In this document: positions 47,658 through 64,000 of the stretch, piece by piece
Numbering within the stretch: the first letter of the stretch is position 1
Layout: every line of letters begins with the position of its first letter
From: Taxillus chinensis
Lineage: Eukaryota; Streptophyta; Magnoliopsida; Santalales; Loranthaceae
DNA length: 64,000 bases
Assembly (NCBI GenBank): GCA_023512835.1
Contig: CM042092.1
Location: forward strand, 50,102,400-50,166,399
Direction: 5' to 3'
Notes under the pieces: generated by a model
Database searches by the model: none
What the model was told of the DNA's origin: nothing
The model's input: only the letters and a program-made list of their open reading frames with translations
Program-made: the position numbers and the translations under genes

Positions 47658-49695
47658 TGTAATATCTCGTATCAAGAAATAACATAAGATAACCGTAATT
47701 TGGGATGAGGGTATCATTTTGTGGTAATAATTATGAATATAGTTGTTTTGACTGCAATTTGGATCCAATTTGGGGCCTAGATGACCTAGGGACATTATTA
47801 TAATTTTTAGTGGCAAGTTAAAGGGTTAATTAGTCAATTTGGTTATTTGAGGATTTAAAAATATTAATATTTAATAGAAATATGAATTTTCATTAATAAA
47901 GGGCTTTTTGGTATTTTACATTGATTTAAGATAGGAATTCTAGTATATTAGGAAATCTAGTCTAATTAGGTTTCTTAATCAGCAAGAAGTCTAAGCTAAA
48001 TTAGACTCTTGCTCACCTCTATAAATAGGGAGGCTGGCCCGGGAGTATTGGCTGTTGTTTCTGTGCGTATTGAGAGCCCTAGCCGTCCTTGGAGCAAAGG
48101 AGAGAGAAAAAGGTCGTTGAAGCTTTTGGGCGTTCTGACAAATAAAGTCTGTTGCACCGGGTTAGAGGTAGGTGTTTTATCCTTCTCAAACTCTCCTAGA
48201 GTCTTATAACATCTAGGGTTGGTATAGTTTCAGGAATCAAAATTAGAACGAACGATTTTGCATGTAACTGAGATAGGAAGTCTAAACAAATATGTTTGAC
48301 GTTCAAGGTCATTGTTGAGGATATATAAATCGTTTTAAGGAGGATTCTTCGGATGCTGGAACTGTATGAACAGTTCGGTCGGTGAATAGTGTTGGTTGGG
48401 TGAACAGTAAAGTGATCGGTGAAGCTAATTTTTATACCGTTGAAATATTCACAGTATTTAGATGAACGTTTTCTTCTGGTCGGGTGAATTTTGAAGTGGT
48501 CGGGTGAACAGTAACTAGTTGGGTGAAGCTAATTTTTAGACAGTTAGAATATTCACGGTATTTCGATGAACTTTCCCTTCTGGTCGGGTTAATTTTAAGG
48601 TGGTCGGATGAACAAAAATCTGGTCGGGTGAACAATAACTTTGTAGGATGATTTTTCTGATATTTTCCTTGGATAGCCAGTTAAAAGCCCTTCGAAATGG
48701 TGAGTATTAATAGCGAATCAGAGTTCTGTAAAATTAGTTATGATTTTTCGAAGTTGGAACAGAATCTGTACTATTTTATTAGCCTGTTTTGTTTCTTTTA
48801 ATCTGTTAATAGGAATCTAAGCTTAAAATCTTTAGAGTGATACCCTAATGAATGTTTGGAGATTGTGGTGTGCCTTTCATTGTTATATTGGTATGCATAT
48901 ATTTATTTTTATGCTGAAAACATGTTTGTAATCATTGTGCACTAGTATGATTTTACTGCAGATGTTATGTATTGTTGATGTATGTTCTTGTTATATAGTG
49001 CACTATATTTGTTGTGATGAGGTCCGGTAAATGACAAGAGTCCGGTAAAGGACAAGGGTCCGGTAAAGGACAGAGGCCCAGTTAAGAGAAACAAGGGTAC
49101 GATGGATCCGGTCAAGGACATTGGTGTAGTAAAGCATAATTTGCATAGTGAAGTGCATGATTGAATTGTTATGAATAATAATGTTACATGTGATGTGGTT
49201 GTTGAACACTACACTCACACATTTACACTTGCATATAAAATTTGTTAGTTTAACTAACTAAAGAGTGTAGAGGGATAGTCACCTACTGAGCTATAAAGCT
49301 CACACCTATGTTGCTAAATCCCTTGCAGGTATTGAAGGGAGATTGGAGGAGCACTAGTAGTCAAGTGGACCATGATTTTGATGTGATGCTTATGTCATTA
49401 TAGGACTTATGATTATTGTATTATTTGTTTGAATTATGATTTCCCGAATATGGGTTCGTGGACATTGTAAGACAGTATAACTATTTTATGGTTTGCTTGT
49501 TTTAAAATATTTTGTTAATGGATATCATTGAAGAAGTATTATCATACCCCTATTGTGTGACAGTACAGGGGAGCATGAGACAGCGCTCGCTTTGTAGTTT
49601 CTATTAGGTGCTAGTCACCAACCCCTTGACTTTTTGGGTGCAGGCATGGGACAGTCACGCGCTCAATTTCGGGCTTTCAGAATTGGGGTGTGACA
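47658..49695 (+). repeat. 3' LTR of element A
   Basis: 2,038 bp, tgtaatatctcg...gtgtgaca. The start was chosen from the tg dinucleotide after a purine tract and its likeness to the start of solo LTR F. It contains tandem gtccggtaaaggaca units (49,021-49,070) and gtcgggtgaacagt-type units (48,365-48,650). Confidence 0.85.
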
Positions 49696-49700
49696 AGTAT

Positions 49701-50307
49701 CATGCAATAATTTCTTTAATTTTTTTTCTCATCCAAAAACATTTGAAAAATATCTCTAGCAATTGTGTACCATGAAGGAAACTCAAACTAAGGAAAGAAA
49801 TACCTTATGAATTTTTGAAACCCTTTTCCATCAACATGCCTAAAGGGAAGCTCATCTAAACCTACATATGCTGCTATTTCATCTCGAACAACCTTTTGGC
49901 TAAACTTCACAGGTTGATTACTTGAAGCAACTTCCTCCTTTGGATTTGTTGATGCATTAGATTTAGTAAACTATAGTATTAATGCTTGCTTTTTATTATT
50001 CTTTTTCACCCATTCACTAAAAGGACATTTTTGACACGTCCGATGCACATGGCCCCATAATGTACTAGTTCCACAATGCTTTGTGTTTCCTGCATAATAT
50101 AATCCACAATAATTGCAAGTAGCCCTCGAATTCGCTGGATCAACACTTGCAACCACTGTGAAATGATCCCATATACTTGATGTCTTCTTACCTTGTCTTT
50201 TTTTTTTCTGGACGTTTAATTTCATCATCTGACTTGCCACCATCTTCTTTATCAAATTCCTTAATCCACTCACTTATTTGTTCTTCCAAGTTCTCAACAT
50301 CTTCCAT
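49701..50307 (-). pseudogene. hAT transposase, N-terminal part, truncated by element A
   Basis: Cut-and-paste transposase of the hAT superfamily. - strand start ATG at 50,305-50,307 (MEDVENLEEQISEW). A frameshift in the A run near 50,200 is followed by a BED zinc finger: SSIWDHFTVV, then CNYCGLYYAGNTKHCGTSTLW and GHVHRTC supply the Cys/His ligands. After a TAG near 49,966 the same frame continues with VVRDEIAAYVGLDELPFRHVDGKGFQKF, the usual next block in plant hAT proteins, and FPSWYTIARD, until A's target duplication at 49,700. The rest of the gene should lie beyond A's left end, outside this window. Confidence 0.8.
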
Positions 50308-51400
50308 AGTTTTGCATTAAAAATATAATTTACTTAATATATTCAAATCAAAATTGAAATAAGCTTAGTAGGAACTTAGAATTAGAACTATAATAGTTAC
50401 TTTGAATTATTGCAGAATTGGGGTTTTAAATTAAAACCCAACTCATATTCTAGCCCTATGGAGTAGGAACTTAGAATTAGAACCAGTCAACTAGAATGGT
50501 TAAATGCAAACTGGGTTTAATGGTGAATAGACATTAAATCAGACATTAAACGCAAACCAATTTTGCACTTGAGAAATAATCACGATACTCAATATCTATT
50601 TGTAATGCTAGCTAGCCTCAAATCGGACTGGGTAGACCCATTTGAAACAGATCAAGTATACTGCTCTTTGCTCTCTACTCTGTGTTGTTAATATATTTTA
50701 ACCAAGTAATAACTAGTAAATAAATAAATGTGCACGAGCTAGGATGACTTAGTATTAAAGTAAGCAAGCAAGCAAGCAGTGGGGTTGTGTCAAATAAATA
50801 AGTAGAAGCCTCAAATCGGAATGAGTAAAGATTTTTAGATAACTAAACTACACAGTACATACCTTCAAATCAGATGATTTGCGTCGCCGCTAAATTGAAG
50901 AGAAGAAGACTCGAGATAGTGATCGAGAGAAGTGAAGATCGACGCAAAGACGATGAACGAGCTTTGATTGAATAGATCCATTGTCCATGAGCTTTGACCA
51001 ACAGACGAGAAGAGAATTAAAACGAAAATCAGATCAATCAGATGAGAAGATCGCTCAAGCCAGGGTTCATAGTCCTCACGAGACAGCTATCGATGTAACT
51101 GTGCAAGTGCTTTTAGTGTTTATATTTTAGTATTTTATAATTTTACCCAATAATAATTAAGCAAATTAAAATATCAACGTGCAAGCCTTCAATCAGGTTA
51201 AACTAATTTTTTATATCGCAAATCGAAACCCGACCAATGTCATTAGATGGGTTATTATTCGGGTTTATTGCATCGGGTTGACTCTTTCTTGGTTTGGGCG
51301 GTTTGATTTAGTCGGGTTTGTTTTGTGCAACGTAAATCCGAGCCTTGCGATCTTATTCACGCTAAAATGCCATTAAACCAGTTCACTGTACCAAGCAACA
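50308..51400. other. Upstream part of the hAT element
   Basis: AT-rich, non-coding. 51,225-51,320 has repeated cgggtt/aacccg motifs of the kind found near hAT ends. The exact terminus and its target duplication could not be found. Confidence 0.5.
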
Positions 51401-62370
<10,970 letters not shown>

Positions 62371-62507
62371 ACGCTTGAGAGAGATAAAGGTCAGTATTCT
62401 TCTTCCTGCTGCAAAACGTCACTGCTTAATTTCAATATGTTTTGTTTAAAAGCCTGTACCAGTTGGATATATGAATGCAATTGTATAATCCAAGAACCAC
62501 ATTCAAA
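62371..62507 (+). promoter_or_regulatory. THIC 3' UTR start and likely 3'-UTR intron donor
   Basis: Nineteen bases after the stop, gataaag|gtcagt (GT at 62,390-62,391) looks like a 5' splice site. In plant THIC the 3' UTR contains an intron whose splicing is set by a TPP riboswitch (established knowledge). No aptamer signature is present here or in 63,912-64,000, so it should lie beyond the window. Confidence 0.5.
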
Positions 62508-63911
62508 TAGGGATGCCACTTGTGTCTGACCCGTGTAGGTTTTACCCCAATCCGATCTGATGGGTATGGGTAAAATCCTAATCCAAAAAATAGTATGGAT
62601 TTGGTGTTAGGTTTGGGTTTTTAGAGGTATCAAACCCATTACCCAATGATAAATCCAAATCCAACTAGTCTAAATTTTATTATTAATTATCCCCAAAAAA
62701 CTCTATTTACAATTTTATGAAATGAGGGTTGTGGAATGTTTATAATTTGATACTGAATTTTAATTTGTTATTTTGAATGTTTAAATTTGATTAAGAAAAA
62801 TTTTATGTCTTATATGATTTATTTTAATCATAAATTTTGTGTAATTTTAGCATCAAGAAGATTAACATTTATTTGAAATGAATGAATTTAGTTACGAATA
62901 TTTTATTTTTTTGTTTTTTTTTTTAAATATTATTTTGGAGTTTTTAATGAATTATAATATTTGTTTTGTTCAGAAAAATTAATGGACTCATTAATTAATG
63001 AGTTTAAAAACAAAATCACGTTGAGTATCTAACCATAGTTATTAAAGGCGCCTAGGCATCAAGCACAAGCAGGCGCAACCTATACGCTTCGTTTTCGTCT
63101 CAAGTGAGGCAAATTCCGTAAAGCACAGATAAAGCATGCTTCTTTGCGCCTTTGTCCAAGGCTCAAGGTGTAGAGGAAGTGAGGTGTCGTTTATCATAGA
63201 TATAAAAGAAAAGGAAAAAAATACATAAAAACAATACTCCAGTGACGATTGCTCTATTGCTCCAGCGAAGCCCTAGGTCTCAGCGACATCACCCCCCCAG
63301 ATTCTTCTTCTTCTCTGTTTTTTCTTCTCTCTTCCCCGTTCTCTGTTCTCTCCTCTCTCAGCGACATCTCTCCTCTCTTGGTTTCAGCGCTGCGTCTTCT
63401 TCTTCTTTTGCTGCTGCAAGCTGTATGGCCGTACCCGACTATCCTTTTTTTTGGGTCTGCTCTCTACTCTCTGCTGTAGGGCTACTCTTCTTCTTCTTCT
63501 TCTTTATACCTGACTATCCTCTTTATTTTATTTTATTTTGTCTACACTCTGCCATGGTTTTTTGTGTCTATTTGCTCATTTAATATATGTATGACAGCGG
63601 GTTTTTTATCAGTTGTTGCCGGCATAATATATGTATGAGATGATAATATGTATATTTTTATCGAAGAAATTAAAATGTAATATATATTTCTTTTTTGTGG
63701 CTGATGTAATATATATATTATATATATATGAGATAATATGTTCCTATATTTTGGTGGATGAAAATCTAATGTCTTTTTTTAGGCTATTAAACAAAAATGT
63801 GCGTCTCACTTTTCTTAAGCCTGCAGTTTTTTTTTGCGCCTAGTCAAGGCGTGACTTTTGCGCCTTAAATAACAATGTACCTAACCCAAATGTAATTTGG
63901 TTGCATCCCTA
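62508..63911. mobile_element. hAT-type MITE in the THIC 3' UTR/intron
   Basis: Perfect 8-base target duplication cattcaaa (62,500-62,507 and 63,912-63,919) flanks short inverted ends tagggatgc...gcatcccta. Both are hallmarks of hAT elements. Its own DNA is about 0.55 kb without coding capacity; the rest is a second nested MITE. Sub-terminal gggtttgggtt/aaacccattaccc motifs are present. Confidence 0.88.
63034..63877. mobile_element. Second MITE nested in the first
   Basis: Inverted ends catagttattaaaggcgc and, on the other strand, cattgttatttaaggcgc (16 of 18 identical). Flanks tatctaac (63,026-63,033) and tacctaac (63,878-63,885) fit an 8-base target duplication with one change, again hAT-like. 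The interior has a CT-rich stretch (63,290-63,420) but no credible gene. Confidence 0.78.
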
Positions 63912-64000
63912 CATTCAAAGAACATTGAGGAAATTTGTTTGTCTTCGCTTAAACGTTGTCTCTCTCTGATTTTGTGGGAATAAATTAAGAAAATAAAAAA
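63912..64000 (+). other. Return to THIC downstream sequence
   Basis: Begins with the second copy of the target duplication. No aptamer, ORF or repeat seen before the window ends. Confidence 0.6.

Larger units (their letters stand above)
1..49695 (+). mobile_element. Element A: Tekay/Del-type Ty3/gypsy chromovirus, split by four nested insertions
   Basis: Seen: the same LTR end occurs at 1-267 and 49,430-49,695. Between them, in order on the + strand, are gag, protease, RT, RNase H, integrase and a chromodomain, the order of Ty3/gypsy chromoviruses. The element's own DNA is 1-2,523, 20,676-21,502, about 27,630-28,055, 32,769-34,106 and 47,249-49,695; the rest is later insertions. The pieces join in the right order and reading sense, e.g. 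protease to RT across insertion B and integrase to chromodomain across insertion C. Many in-frame stops show it is dead. The right target duplication should be agtat (49,696-49,700); the left one lies outside the window. The two LTR ends differ at roughly 16 of about 265 positions by eye, mostly transitions, making A the oldest element in the stack. The Tekay/Del assignment rests on gag and chromodomain style. Confidence 0.88.

Noticed and set aside
49747..49755. aaaatatct, an evening-element match upstream of THIC
   Set aside because: It lies inside the hAT pseudogene more than 2.2 kb from the start codon, and a 9-base match is expected by chance at about this frequency.
63242..63583. Serine/phenylalanine-rich ORF in the inner MITE
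   Set aside because: CT-rich low-complexity stretch with no conserved feature.
62371..64000. TPP riboswitch aptamer
   Set aside because: Looked for the conserved ctgaga and accctt-gaacctga blocks after the THIC stop and after the MITE; none found. It probably lies outside the window.

Overview
The window is nuclear DNA from a flowering plant, most likely a eudicot with a repeat-rich genome. It holds one recognisable host gene, THIC (thiamine-pyrimidine synthase), at about 52.0-62.4 kb on the + strand. Its four coding exons match plant THIC closely. Almost everything else is transposable elements nested inside one another.

Layout. 1-49,695 is one old Ty3/gypsy chromovirus of Tekay/Del type (element A, + strand, 5' LTR cut by the window edge). 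Four later insertions split it. (1) Element B, an Athila-like Ty3/gypsy on the - strand (2,524-20,675), is itself interrupted by a solo Tekay-type LTR (F, 7,317-15,423), which in turn contains a rearranged Ty1/copia element of SIRE type (E) with a TRIM-like LTR piece beside it (8,264-13,916). (2) Element D (21,503 to about 27,447) is a large non-autonomous LTR element with an Athila-type primer site and a small double zinc-knuckle ORF. (3) At 28,056-32,768 is a scrambled, homopolymer-rich block with chromovirus gag, RT and LTR fragments on the - strand, probably poorly assembled. (4) Element C (34,107-47,248, + strand) is a complete-structure SIRE-type Ty1/copia element with a perfect 5-bp target duplication and extra ORFs after pol. 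Element A lies inside the remains of a hAT transposase gene (49,701-50,307, - strand), about 2.3 kb upstream of the THIC start codon.

THIC. The coding exons are 52,008-52,315, 52,434-52,561, 52,755-53,581 and 61,710-62,370. The third intron is 8.1 kb because it holds LINE fragments and a Reina-like chromovirus (G, - strand). Exon 4 carries two single-base deletions relative to the family, so as written the frame ends before the C-terminal Fe-S cysteine motif. This is either sequence error or a decayed copy. A hAT-type MITE (62,508-63,911) with a second MITE inside it (63,034-63,877) lies 137 bp after the stop codon, in the 3'-UTR/intron zone where plant THIC genes carry their TPP riboswitch. 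The aptamer itself is not in this window.

All coordinates, target duplications and LTR ends were read by eye. Lineage names (Tekay, Athila, SIRE, Reina) rest on recognised protein motifs, not on a database search.
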